A stretch of 15,534 bases of DNA from Candidatus Sulfopaludibacter sp. SbA3 (GCA_945865705.1 CAMBEY010000033.1:1-15534), one strand, 5' to 3'. Shown: positions 1 through 7,146, numbered from the stretch's first letter. Notes: generated by a model not told the origin, from the sequence alone. Made by a program: numbers and translations.

Positions 1-130
1 GTCAGCAAGCGGGCCGATGGAAAACCCACCTCCCGGACGCCGTCGCTTTTCCCTCGCCAATCACAACGTCAGCGTGATACCCAAAACGTCAGCGTCCCGG
101 GCGTTGTGTTCCATCGGTCCGCTTGCTGAC
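1..130. repeat. Palindromic repeat overlapping the pyrD 3' end
   Basis: Bases 1-20 (GTCAGCAAGCGGGCCGATGG) are the reverse complement of 111-130 with one mismatch, so the arms flank about 90 bp. Between them AACGTCAGCGT occurs twice (65-75 and 86-96). The right arm lies inside the last codons of pyrD and the left arm lies beyond its stop. The left arm starts at the window edge, so the true outer boundary is unknown. The structure fits a dispersed REP/MITE-like palindrome; copy number cannot be judged from one window. Confidence 0.6.
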
Positions 131-1036
131 GCGCGCGGCACTGTTACGCGCTCGGAAATAATCTTGCAACTCGCGGGCGATGCGCGGCACTGCCAGCGGG
201 TCGTAGAAATTCGCTGTGCCCACCTGCACGGCGACTGCGCCGGCGCGAATGAAGGCCGCGGCATCGGCTCCGCAGAGGATTCCGCCCAGACCAATGATGG
301 GAATCCTAACCGTGCTCGCCGCTGCGCTCACCATGCGCAGCGCGACTTCGTGGATGGCGGGGCCGGAGAGTCCACCGCCACCGGAGGGAATGCGCGCGCT
401 GCGCGGCGTGTCCGGTGATTGCTTCGCCAGCACGGTATTGACCAGCGACAGCGCGTCCGCGCCAGCTGACTCGGCGGCCTTGGCAATAGGAATAATGTCG
501 GCAACATTCGGCGAAAGTTTGGCAATCACTGGCCGCTGGCTGATCTTCTTCACCGCCGCGATGACTGCCGCAGTGAGTTGCGGGTCGATGCCGAAGGTCA
601 TGCCGCCGTGGCTGGTATTCGGGCAGGAGAGATTCAATTCATATGCGGCCAAGCCGTCAGCGCCATCCAGCCGCCGGACAACTTCCACGTAGTCTTCAAT
701 CTCGTAGCCGAAGACATTGGCGATCACGACCGTCTTCAGTCGGGCCAGCTTCGGCAGCTTCTCTCGGATGAAGGCGTCCACGCCGACGTTCTGCAACCCG
801 ATGGAGTTCAACATTCCGGAGGGCATCACCACCAGGCGCGGCGGGGGATTGCCGGGCATGGGCTCGCGCGACAGGCCTTTGGTGACAAAGCCGCCGAGGC
901 TATTTAGGTCGAGCAATGACTCCCACTCGAGGCCATAGCCAAACGTGCCGCTGGCGGCCAGCACGGGATTGCGCAGCCGAATCCCCGCGAGCGAGACGCT
1001 CATATCCGGTGCGATAGTCAATGGGCCTGAAGACAA
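89..1036 (-). CDS. pyrD: Dihydroorotate dehydrogenase, class 1B catalytic subunit
   Basis: It oxidises dihydroorotate to orotate in pyrimidine synthesis, with FMN, in the cytosol. Class 1B enzymes normally pass electrons to an FAD/[2Fe-2S] PyrK subunit; no pyrK is seen here. The catalytic cysteine of class 1 enzymes is in NLSCPN (Cys138). FMN-barrel motifs include the N-terminal NPVLAASGTFGYG (about 23-35), LVNTVLA (198-204), GGLSGPA (221-227) and IIGLGGI (247-253). The start is TTG at 1036, because AGGAGAG lies 7 nt upstream and overlaps the stop codon of the preceding gene; the next candidate, ATG at 1003, has no ribosome binding site. Length is 315 aa, slightly long: about the last 14 residues are encoded in the palindromic repeat and are probably not part of the fold. 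Last gene of a three-gene minus-strand operon. Confidence 0.95.
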   Translation of the reverse strand: MSSGPLTIAPDMSVSLAGIRLRNPVLAASGTFGYGLEWESLLDLNSLGGFVTKGLSREPMPGNPPPRLVVMPSGMLNSIGLQNVGVDAFIREKLPKLARLKTVVIANVFGYEIEDYVEVVRRLDGADGLAAYELNLSCPNTSHGGMTFGIDPQLTAAVIAAVKKISQRPVIAKLSPNVADIIPIAKAAESAGADALSLVNTVLAKQSPDTPRSARIPSGGGGLSGPAIHEVALRMVSAAASTVRIPIIGLGGILCGADAAAFIRAGAVAVQVGTANFYDPLAVPRIARELQDYFRARNSAARVSKRTDGTQRPGR

Positions 1037-1048
1037 CGAGATGCTCTC

Positions 1049-1753
1049 CTATGCGACGCCAGCCGCGGGCGCAGCGTCTGCGGTCTTGCCGGGCAACAAG
1101 TCGGCAAACACGAAGCCGTCGCGCTCGACAACCTGTCCAACCTCGACATCCAATGCGGTGCGGAACATCGGGCCTGCGTATACGAAGGTGTGGAACTCGC
1201 CATTCTCACCGCAGGGGTCCACGCCCGGCGGCAGGTCGCGCAGCAACTCGGCATCGAATCGGCGCCCGGCGAAGCGGGCATCCAACTGTTTCGGGTCCAC
1301 GCAGGTGAGATGCGCGCGGAGCCCGGAGGCGATCATCTCATCGGCGAGCCGCGCGGTATCGCGCCGCCAGACCGGAAACAGCGGCATCATCCCGCAGAGG
1401 GCCAGCTTTTCCTCGCGGTAGCGCCGGATATCTTCGAGAAACAGATCGCCGAACACGATGTGCGTCACCCCTTCTTCACTCGCTCGGCTCATGGCCCGAG
1501 TCATCTCTTCTTCATAGCGATCATTTGCACAGGGCCACGGCAGCGGAATCTTCACCAGAGGCAGGCCCGCGGCGGCGGCCTGCTGATCGAGCAGCGCTTC
1601 GCGCACTGCGTGCATGGCGACCCGTCCGTGAGTGGTGTTCACCGTGGTCATCAGCGCGACCACCTCGACATCGGCCTGGGCGCGAGTCAAATGCAGCGCC
1701 CAGGCGCTGTCCTTGCCGCTGCTCCAGGAAAGCCAGGCTTTTGGTTTAGACAT
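1049..1753 (-). CDS. DPH6-family PP-loop ATPase (diphthine-ammonia ligase-like)
   Basis: A 234-aa cytosolic ATP pyrophosphatase-type protein. The PP-loop is SSGKDS (residues 11-16, one change from the usual SGGKDS). Family signatures FGDLFLEDIR (101-110) and GENGEFHT (182-189) are intact. In archaea and eukaryotes this family amidates diphthine on elongation factor 2; bacteria lack diphthamide, so the substrate here is unknown and the activity (ATP-dependent amidation or similar) is inferred from family. The ATG start overlaps the stop of the upstream gene by 8 nt, and its TAG stop overlaps the pyrD ribosome binding site, so the three genes are probably translated from one mRNA. The last 15 residues are Ala-rich and probably disordered. 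Family assignment is firm; function is not. Confidence 0.85.
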   Translation of the reverse strand: MSKPKAWLSWSSGKDSAWALHLTRAQADVEVVALMTTVNTTHGRVAMHAVREALLDQQAAAAGLPLVKIPLPWPCANDRYEEEMTRAMSRASEEGVTHIVFGDLFLEDIRRYREEKLALCGMMPLFPVWRRDTARLADEMIASGLRAHLTCVDPKQLDARFAGRRFDAELLRDLPPGVDPCGENGEFHTFVYAGPMFRTALDVEVGQVVERDGFVFADLLPGKTADAAPAAGVA

Positions 1754-2051
1754 GAAGCTGCTCGTCGGCGCTTCCCCGGCGCACCCAGCCGCCGGTCGGG
1801 ACGTGCTCGGTCTCGCGCGACCAGTCCCAGGGCTCGGCGTAATCGAAACAGCAGTGAAACAGATTGGGAATCGTCGGGTGCGCGACGTAGACCAGCGCGA
1901 TACGTCCCAGCCAGTGATCGTCTTCGTCAGATTCGTGCGTGGGCGCGCAAGCAGGACTGGTTTCGGAGGAGTCGGGAGTCACCCGTCCACCGCGCACTTC
2001 GCTCCACAAATCGTACTCGGAGTCACCCGGCAATCGTTTAGTGTAGTCCAC
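1746..2051 (-). CDS. Hypothetical acidic 101-aa protein
   Basis: I do not recognise this protein. It is acidic and rich in Trp, His and Cys (a central HESDEDDHW stretch and FHCCFDYAEPWDW near residues 64-76). It has no signal peptide or membrane segment. It looks genuine because its stop overlaps the ATG of the PP-loop ATPase by 8 nt and it is in the same operon. The start is GTG at 2051 with a weak AGGGA 5 nt upstream; an in-frame TGA lies ten codons further upstream, so no much longer form exists. No function is proposed. Confidence 0.6.
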   Translation of the reverse strand: MDYTKRLPGDSEYDLWSEVRGGRVTPDSSETSPACAPTHESDEDDHWLGRIALVYVAHPTIPNLFHCCFDYAEPWDWSRETEHVPTGGWVRRGSADEQLHV

Positions 2052-2171
2052 AGGAGTCCCTGGCGTTAGAAGTCTCGGTCATGGTCTCAACAAAATCCAT
2101 TGTCGCCCAGTCCGGTGACGTCGTCAATTCATACTCGCCGGGCCGCAGGCATTCTCAGTCTGTCTTGCCGC

Positions 2172-2229
2172 GTACCTCTGCGTCCTTTGTGGTTTAGATT
2201 TTTCTTAACCGCAGAGGACGCAGAGGTAC
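2172..2229. repeat. 23-bp stem palindrome (GCAGAGGACGCAGAGG type)
   Basis: Bases 2172-2194 pair with 2207-2229 along 23 bp; the only two non-Watson-Crick positions are G-U pairs, which suggests folding as RNA. The loop is 12 nt (TAGATTTTTCTT). It lies in the 334-bp gap between the divergently transcribed pyrD operon and the propeller gene, which otherwise shows no gene. No T-run follows the stem on either strand, so a Rho-independent terminator is unlikely. It is best described as a dispersed palindromic repeat. Confidence 0.7.
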
Positions 2230-2385
2230 ACAGAGGCACAGACAAAGGACACCACCCGCAGGACCATCTCCGGCAATGCTTTGCTAACCTCAGCACGGCA
2301 ATTTCCAAACCTATCTGAAGCTTAATTGTTGTAACATTGTGAAGATATTCATTTTCCGTCCGCAAAATTATTGGAGGCAGATTTT

Positions 2386-3729
2386 ATGATGTCGCGCATT
2401 CGTCGCCGGATTCCATTCGGCCCCTGGTTCATACTCTTTTTCCTTTCGGCCGGCACGGTCGCCACATTGGTTTCCATGCGACCGCAGGCGGAATCGCTAC
2501 GCAAGTCGGGCGTGGATGCTCTGCGCGCCGCCAACGGCCAGGCGCAGTTGGTCGCATCCGTACCGCTGGCGCCTGAGAACGGCGAGATGTGCGAGTGGAT
2601 GCCGGCCAGCATGTCGCCGTCCGCCATGATCCTGGCACAGACACGCGCGGCGCAGACCGCGGAGCGCGAGGCGAAGTCCGAAGTCGCCGACCGCGCGCCG
2701 GTGCGCACCATCAAGGATACTTATCCCACCTACAGCGCCATCGCCGTCGACCTGAACACCAACGAAGTTTACATGCAGGACGAAAACCTGTTCGGCTATC
2801 GTGTGTTCAACCGCATGGACAACACACCCGCCAACGCCGCCATGACCGAGCCGAAGCGCATCGTGCAGGGACTGGACACCGGCATGGAGTTCAACTGCGG
2901 CCTGTACGTTGATCCCAAGACGGGCGATGTTTATTCAGTGAACAACGACACGCAGGATTCGATGGTCATCTTCCCGCGCGAGGCCAAGGGCAACGTGAAG
3001 CCCAAGCGCAAGCTGCACACTCCGCACGGGACTTATGGAATCGCCGTGGACGAGGAAGACATCGAACTGTACATGACGGTCGAGCATCAGAACTCCGTGG
3101 TGGTCTACAACAAATTTGCCGAGGGCGAAGACAAGCCGCTGCGCGAGATCAAGGGCGTCAAGACCGAGCTGGCCGATCCGCACGGCATCGCCATCGACAA
3201 GAAAAACAATCTGCTGTTCATTACCAACCACGGCAGCCGGGTAACGGAAGACGTAATCGGCTCGGGCCGCTTCTCGCCGCCATCGATCACCGTCTATCCG
3301 CTGAAGTCGAAGGGCGACGTGGCTCCCATCCGCATCATTCACGGCGACAAGACGCAACTCAACTGGCCCGCAGCACTGGCTGTCGACGAAGAGCGCGGCG
3401 AGATATATGTGGCCAATGACGCGGGCGACTCCATGCTGGTCTTCAAGACCACCGACTCGGGCGACGCCGCTCCCACCCGCGTGGTGAAGGGTCCGCGCAC
3501 GCAGATCAAGGCGCCCACCGGCGTGTTCTTTGACGCCAAGAACAAGGAAGTCTGGCTATCGAACATGGGCAACCACCGCGCGACGGTGTTCTCCATTACC
3601 GCCGACGGCAACGCCGCTCCCGCGCGCGTCATCCGCAGCGCGCCTGCCGACAAGATGGCCATGGCCATCGGCAATCCCGGCGCGGTCGGCTATGACACCA
3701 AGCGCGAAGAAATTCTGATACCCAACTGA
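2386..3729 (+). CDS. Beta-propeller (NHL/SMP-30-like repeat) protein, N-terminal part ending at in-frame TGA
   Basis: Start ATG at 2386 is fixed by GGAGG at 2373-2377, 8 nt upstream; 447 residues precede the TGA. Residues 4-31 are a basic stretch followed by a hydrophobic segment (WFILFFLSAGTVATLV), a signal anchor or uncleaved signal peptide, so the rest is outside the cytoplasmic membrane. From about residue 110, repeats of 45-60 residues follow the pattern G-hh-D-xxx-E-hhh-N...hhVF...NGDxxPxRxI. These are beta-propeller blades; six are complete here and the seventh is cut after LIPN by TGA (3727-3729). The reading frame continues without shift into the next entry, so this is the first part of one gene of about 723 codons. 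Substrate and partner are unknown. The TGA is either a nonsense mutation, a sequencing error or a recoded codon. Confidence 0.8.
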   Translation: MMSRIRRRIPFGPWFILFFLSAGTVATLVSMRPQAESLRKSGVDALRAANGQAQLVASVPLAPENGEMCEWMPASMSPSAMILAQTRAAQTAEREAKSEVADRAPVRTIKDTYPTYSAIAVDLNTNEVYMQDENLFGYRVFNRMDNTPANAAMTEPKRIVQGLDTGMEFNCGLYVDPKTGDVYSVNNDTQDSMVIFPREAKGNVKPKRKLHTPHGTYGIAVDEEDIELYMTVEHQNSVVVYNKFAEGEDKPLREIKGVKTELADPHGIAIDKKNNLLFITNHGSRVTEDVIGSGRFSPPSITVYPLKSKGDVAPIRIIHGDKTQLNWPAALAVDEERGEIYVANDAGDSMLVFKTTDSGDAAPTRVVKGPRTQIKAPTGVFFDAKNKEVWLSNMGNHRATVFSITADGNAAPARVIRSAPADKMAMAIGNPGAVGYDTKREEILIPN

Positions 3730-4557
3730 GTGGCTCACCCGCAGATTGCGATCTTCGCCAGGATGGCGAAAGAAAATGCGACGCCCACGCGCCTCATCTT
3801 TGGACAGAACAGCAAGCTCTCACGCACCATGCACGACATCCGCTACGACGAAGTGAACGACGAGCTGTGGGTCGGCCAGCCGTTCGCCGGCGCGATTCTG
3901 GTTTTCCGCGGCGGAGCGAACGGCGAGGAAGCGCCCATCCGCGTCATTCAAGGACCGAAGACGCAGCTCGAAGGGCCGGATCGCCTGGAAGTGGACGCGG
4001 TCAACAATGAAATTTACGTTCCGGAATACGGCAACGCGATTCTCGTTTATTCACGCACGGCCAATGGCGATGTTCCTCCGCTACGCAAGATTCAGGGAAA
4101 GATGACGCAACTGAAGAGCGTCCGCTCGCTCTCCGTCGACACCATCCGCAACCTGCTGGTGGCCGGCACGCAAGCGCGCGGACCGAAGGGCGAGCAGTAC
4201 GGCGTGCTCCTGACATACGACCGCAAAGCCCAGGGCGACGCCGCGCCGCTGCGCGTGATCGAGGGCGACAAGACGGAGATCGTACGCATCACGCAAACCG
4301 CCATCTACGAGCCGAAGGGCTGGATACTCGCGGCACAAGCGGGCACGCATGAAGCTCTGCATCCCGACGACGGATTCCTCGGCGTCTGGCACATCAACGA
4401 CAACGGCAACGTGGCCCCGCGCTGGAAGCTGCGCGGACCTAGCAGCACGCTCATCAAGCCGCGCGGCATCGCCCTGATCCCCAAGCACAAGGAGATCGTG
4501 GTCTCCGACATGGCGCAAAACGCGGTGATGAGCTACTACTTCCCCGAAGTGTTCTGA
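3730..4557 (+). CDS. Beta-propeller protein, C-terminal part (in-frame continuation)
   Basis: 275 codons in the same frame as, and directly after, the TGA of the upstream part. It begins in mid-blade (VAHPQIAIFAR completes the blade started by EEILIPN) and then carries five more blades, for a total of 12, as expected for two six-bladed propellers. A separate start is unconvincing: GTG at 3730 and ATG at 3763 lack a ribosome binding site, and a protein starting there would lack a signal peptide and half a blade. It ends VMSYYFPEVF at 4557. If the TGA is a true stop this part is untranslated and the locus is a pseudogene; if it is read through, the full protein is secreted or anchored. Codon use matches the upstream half. 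Confidence 0.7.
   Translation: MAHPQIAIFARMAKENATPTRLIFGQNSKLSRTMHDIRYDEVNDELWVGQPFAGAILVFRGGANGEEAPIRVIQGPKTQLEGPDRLEVDAVNNEIYVPEYGNAILVYSRTANGDVPPLRKIQGKMTQLKSVRSLSVDTIRNLLVAGTQARGPKGEQYGVLLTYDRKAQGDAAPLRVIEGDKTEIVRITQTAIYEPKGWILAAQAGTHEALHPDDGFLGVWHINDNGNVAPRWKLRGPSSTLIKPRGIALIPKHKEIVVSDMAQNAVMSYYFPEVF
3754..3770 (+). promoter_or_regulatory. SECIS-like hairpin downstream of the in-frame TGA
   Basis: TTCGCC (3754-3759) pairs with GGCGAA (3765-3770) around a five-base loop AGGAT. The apical loop begins 30 nt after the TGA and has G at its second position. Published bacterial SECIS criteria ask for a short stem, a small loop with G in the first two positions, and a loop about 16-37 nt from the UGA; this hairpin fits them. 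A 6-bp hairpin can occur by chance in GC-rich DNA, so this alone is weak evidence of selenocysteine insertion. Confidence 0.25.
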
Positions 4558-4624
4558 CGCCCCTCCAGGACGCTAGGACTAAGGCTATGTTTATCAATAT
4601 GATATGGGCGAGTTTGATTGCAAC

Positions 4625-4653
4625 TTGACAAGCAAGCGCTTGCTTGTCATAGT
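4625..4653 (+). promoter_or_regulatory. Sigma70-like promoter containing a 24-bp palindromic operator
   Basis: TTGACA (4625-4630, perfect -35) is followed by a 17-nt spacer and CATAGT (4648-4653, 4 of 6 matches to TATAAT). A perfect palindrome with half-site TGACAAGCAAGC occupies 4626-4649 and so covers the -35, the spacer and the first bases of the -10. This is the usual geometry of a TetR-family repressor site, and the half-site style fits that family. No regulator gene is in the window. The plus-strand product would be the short structured segment that follows. Confidence 0.55.
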
Positions 4654-4659
4654 TAGCTT

Positions 4660-4735
4660 GGTTAACCAAAAAAGATTGCAGGTGCAATCCCTGCAGCGTA
4701 TCCACAGCAGCCACCGTTCGCGGTGGCTGTTGTGT
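4660..4735 (+). ncRNA. Possible short structured transcript
   Basis: Starting about 7 nt after the -10 at 4648-4653, about 75 nt contain GATTGC/GCAATC (4674-4689) or, as an alternative fold, TGCAGG/CCTGCA (4678-4696), and a 14-bp terminal hairpin. No open reading frame of note is encoded. The combination of promoter, folded middle and terminal hairpin is that of a small RNA, but the T-tract after the hairpin is only three bases. Its 3' end abuts the 3' end of the convergent nuclease-like gene. Confidence 0.3.
4703..4734. terminator. 14-bp hairpin between convergent transcripts
   Basis: CACAGCAGCCACCG (4703-4716) pairs with 4721-4734 with a single G-U; the loop is TTCG on the plus strand and CGAA on the minus strand. 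It lies 2 nt beyond the stop codon of the minus-strand gene (4737) and at the end of the possible plus-strand transcript, so it could end both. Only TTT follows on the plus strand and no T-run on the minus strand, so efficiency is uncertain. Confidence 0.5.
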
Positions 4736-4736
4736 T

Positions 4737-5240
4737 TCAAGGATACAACTTCACGCCACATGCCCACCGCTTCACATCCTTTTTCCTACATGGAAACGCT
4801 GTAAAAAGAATGCGCAACCCCTTGTGTTTTCCCAGAAGCGCGACAGTATATTTGTAGGGCAAAGAATCAAACTCCTTGATAAAAACACGGTCGGCGGTTT
4901 TCAGCCTTTCGGGCCTGTATACGAAGTCAGGGTTGGCGAATGTTTCAAGGGCAGAAGGAAGGTTCTTGGCACGCACAGGATCGTATGAATACTGCCCGAA
5001 GCCTTCCGTCTGAGCCAAAATGATTGGCTTGTGTTCCGGCATGAAAAGTTTACCGGAACCACCAACAGTAAGCTTGACCATGTGGAAAAAATGATGATCC
5101 GGAACTGTTATTTTGCATCCGCAATGCGCCTGCATCTCATGCTCCAATTCCTTGTCGCTAAGAAATAGAGTTTGAAAATGCAGATATAGCTCACGCAGGC
5201 CATTAAAGGAGATATGTGCTGGTCTTTGGGGGACGGCCAT
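4737..5240 (-). CDS. Putative BECR-fold (Barnase-EndoU-ColicinE5/D-RelE-like) nuclease-type protein
   Basis: 167 aa from ATG at 5240. The C-terminal half has the layout of phage/plasmid BECR-like nuclease domains: a helix with SALETFANPDFVYRP (about 95-109), a strand with RVFIKEF (about 117-123), a strand YKYTVALLG (about 128-136) and a final RILFTAFP (about 142-149) followed by a basic tail. The N-terminal half contains PDHHFFHMVKL (about 47-57). Family assignment is from pattern only and the role (toxin, phage-derived RNase) is inferred. The start is uncertain: the frame is open to GTG 5363, which would overlap hfq divergently, and no good ribosome binding site is seen. Base composition is clearly more AT-rich than its neighbours, suggesting transfer. 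No partner gene is adjacent. Confidence 0.55.
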   Translation of the reverse strand: MAVPQRPAHISFNGLRELYLHFQTLFLSDKELEHEMQAHCGCKITVPDHHFFHMVKLTVGGSGKLFMPEHKPIILAQTEGFGQYSYDPVRAKNLPSALETFANPDFVYRPERLKTADRVFIKEFDSLPYKYTVALLGKHKGLRILFTAFPCRKKDVKRWACGVKLYP

Positions 5241-5305
5241 AACCTGAAATGGTATCACGCCACCGGCAGAGTCAATTTTGGACGCAACGAGGAAATTTCT
5301 TTCAG

Positions 5306-5335
5306 TTGCAGCCACCCTCCACTCGCCGGTAGAAT
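5306..5335 (+). promoter_or_regulatory. Possible hfq promoter giving a leaderless mRNA
   Basis: TAGAAT (5330-5335, 5 of 6 matches to the -10 consensus) ends only 6 nt before the hfq ATG, with a weak TTGCAG -35 18 nt upstream. Transcription would start at or within a base or two of the ATG. No Shine-Dalgarno sequence precedes hfq, which agrees with a leaderless message. Confidence 0.3.
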
Positions 5336-5341
5336 AGGCGC

Positions 5342-5641
5342 ATGAGCGAACACAAGAGCGCACCGCACGTCCCCGAAAAAACAGAAAACATTCAGGACAC
5401 GTTTCTCAACACCGCACGACGCGACCGCGCGTTGGTGACGCTGTATCTGATGGGCGGAACGAAACTCACCGGCAAGATTCGCAGCTTCGATAAATTTTCG
5501 TTGATACTCGACGCCAACCATCAGGACCATCTGGTCTTCAAACACGCCATCGCCTCGATTACCGCACAGAGCAGCGCCGGCGGAGGCAACTCATATCCTG
5601 CTGGAGCCACGGCGTCTGGGAACACTCCCGCGGAGGGCTAA
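5342..5641 (+). CDS. hfq: RNA-binding protein Hfq
   Basis: Hexameric Sm-like RNA chaperone that pairs small RNAs with mRNAs. The Sm core covers residues 15-73: NIQDTFLNTARRDRALVTLYL (Q18 and D19 are the proximal-face residues), MGGTKLTGKIRSFDKFSLIL, and FKHAIAS as the Sm2 motif (usually YKHAIST, with the uridine-binding K-H intact). Length is 99 aa, with an N-terminal extension of about 10 residues and a short Gly/Ala/Ser-rich tail. The gene is 42 nt upstream of hflX, as in many bacteria, and divergent from the nuclease-like gene. No ribosome binding site is seen; see the promoter entry for a leaderless alternative. Confidence 0.95.
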   Translation: MSEHKSAPHVPEKTENIQDTFLNTARRDRALVTLYLMGGTKLTGKIRSFDKFSLILDANHQDHLVFKHAIASITAQSSAGGGNSYPAGATASGNTPAEG

Positions 5642-5683
5642 ACTTTTCTGGCACACCGGCAACCAACTGATTCCGACACCACT

Positions 5684-7015
5684 TTGACCAAGCGATCCGC
5701 TCGCGGACCGGAGCGCGCCATCCTGATCGGCGTGCGCCTGAAGAGAGCCACTCACGCCGAGGGCCACGTGGAGGGAATGGAGCCGGAAGACTCGCTCGAC
5801 GAGTTGCGTCAGCTCACGTTGAGCGCCGGCGCGTTGGTGGCCGGGACGATGCTGCAGGCGCGCGACCGTCTGGACGCGGCCACGCTGCTCGGCAGCGGCA
5901 AGCTGGACGAATTGCGCGAACAGGCCGTCGCGCTCGAAGCCAATCTGCTCATCTTCGATCACGAGCTTTCGCCCACGCAGCAACGCAATATTGAGAAGCA
6001 CACCAGTTGCCGCGCGATCGATCGGACACAATTGATCCTGGACATCTTCGCGCGGCACGCCCGCACGCGCGAAGGTCAGTTGCAGGTGGAGCTGGCGCAA
6101 CTGACCTATCTGCTGCCGCGGCTCACCGGGCGCGGTGTGGAGATGTCGCGCCTCGGCGGCGGCATCGGCACGCGCGGGCCGGGCGAGACGCAACTGGAAG
6201 TGGACCGCCGGCGCATCCGCGAACGCATTCGCACGTTGACCGCTACGCTGGAGACGGTGCGCCAGCAGCGCCTGCGACGCCGCTCGCGGCGCTTCTCCAT
6301 TCCCATTCCCACCGTGGCGCTGGCGGGCTATACCAACGCGGGAAAATCGACGCTGTTCAACCGGCTAACCGAGGCGCAGGTGCTGGCCTCGCCGCAGATG
6401 TTCGCCACGCTGGACCCTACGGGCCGTCTGCTGGAACTGCCGTCGCGACGGCGTGTGCTGCTGTCGGACACGGTGGGATTCATTAGCAATCTGCCCGTCT
6501 CGCTCATCAAAGCTTTCCGCGCCACGCTCGAGGAAGTCAGCGACGCGCAACTGATCCTGCACGTCTCCGACTGCGCCTCGCCGCTCCGTCAGCAACAGGA
6601 GCAGGAGGTGATGCACGTGCTGTCCGACCTGGGCGCGAGCGAGAGTCCCGTGCTGCATATCGGAAATAAGATGGATCTGCTGAGCAGGGAGCAGCGCGCA
6701 CAGCTCTCACCAATTCCCGGACAGGCAGCAAAACCCGGTCAGGCGTTGGTCTCGGCGCACACCGGTGAAGGAATTCAGGAGTTACTCGAGGCGATTGATC
6801 GCGCCCTCACTACCGATCCCATCAAGCGCGTGGTGCTGCAATTCACGCAGAGCGAAGGCAAGGAACTGTCGCAGGTCTATGACGCCGGGCGTGTCCTGCA
6901 CCGCGAAGACTCCGCGGCAGGGATCACGGTGGTGGCTGATCTGCCGCATTCCCTCGTCCTGCGCTTCGGAAATCATGTCCAGCCGCCGGCTGCAGCATCG
7001 CGCCAAGTCCAATAA
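5684..7015 (+). CDS. hflX: GTPase HflX
   Basis: Ribosome-associated GTPase that splits stalled or heat-damaged 70S ribosomes. Domains in order: N-terminal HflX domain (about 10-190) with the glycine-rich RLGGGIGTRGPGETQLE (156-172), then the GTPase domain with G1 GYTNAGKST (215-223), G2 FATLDPT (240-246), G3 DTVGF (262-266), G4 NKMD (328-331) and G5 SAHTGEG (357-363), and a C-terminal domain of about 70 residues. All nucleotide-binding motifs are intact; 443 aa is a normal length. The best start is TTG at 5684, though no ribosome binding site is visible; translation is probably coupled to hfq. Confidence 0.95.
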   Translation: MTKRSARGPERAILIGVRLKRATHAEGHVEGMEPEDSLDELRQLTLSAGALVAGTMLQARDRLDAATLLGSGKLDELREQAVALEANLLIFDHELSPTQQRNIEKHTSCRAIDRTQLILDIFARHARTREGQLQVELAQLTYLLPRLTGRGVEMSRLGGGIGTRGPGETQLEVDRRRIRERIRTLTATLETVRQQRLRRRSRRFSIPIPTVALAGYTNAGKSTLFNRLTEAQVLASPQMFATLDPTGRLLELPSRRRVLLSDTVGFISNLPVSLIKAFRATLEEVSDAQLILHVSDCASPLRQQQEQEVMHVLSDLGASESPVLHIGNKMDLLSREQRAQLSPIPGQAAKPGQALVSAHTGEGIQELLEAIDRALTTDPIKRVVLQFTQSEGKELSQVYDAGRVLHREDSAAGITVVADLPHSLVLRFGNHVQPPAAASRQVQ

Positions 7016-7146
7016 ATCGCGTCAGTAGAAATTTTCATTTACACGATTCCCGGACATAAATGAGTAGTTATTAATGATGGATTGTGAATGCCTCGCTACA
7101 ACAATGGGCACCGGCAACAGAGTGCCCCGAAGAGCACGAAAGCCTT

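Noticed and set aside
2129..2365. 78-codon minus-strand and 72-codon plus-strand frames in the gap before the propeller gene
   Set aside because: Both run through the 23-bp palindrome and have no ribosome binding site or recognisable sequence.
4679..4704. T-arm-like hairpin (GCAGG TGCAATC CCTGC) followed by a CCA, suggesting a tRNA or an attachment-site remnant
   Set aside because: The loop lacks the second T of the T-loop consensus, and no matching acceptor 5' strand, D-arm or 7-nt anticodon loop can be drawn upstream; the palindrome at 4626-4649 cannot form an anticodon arm.
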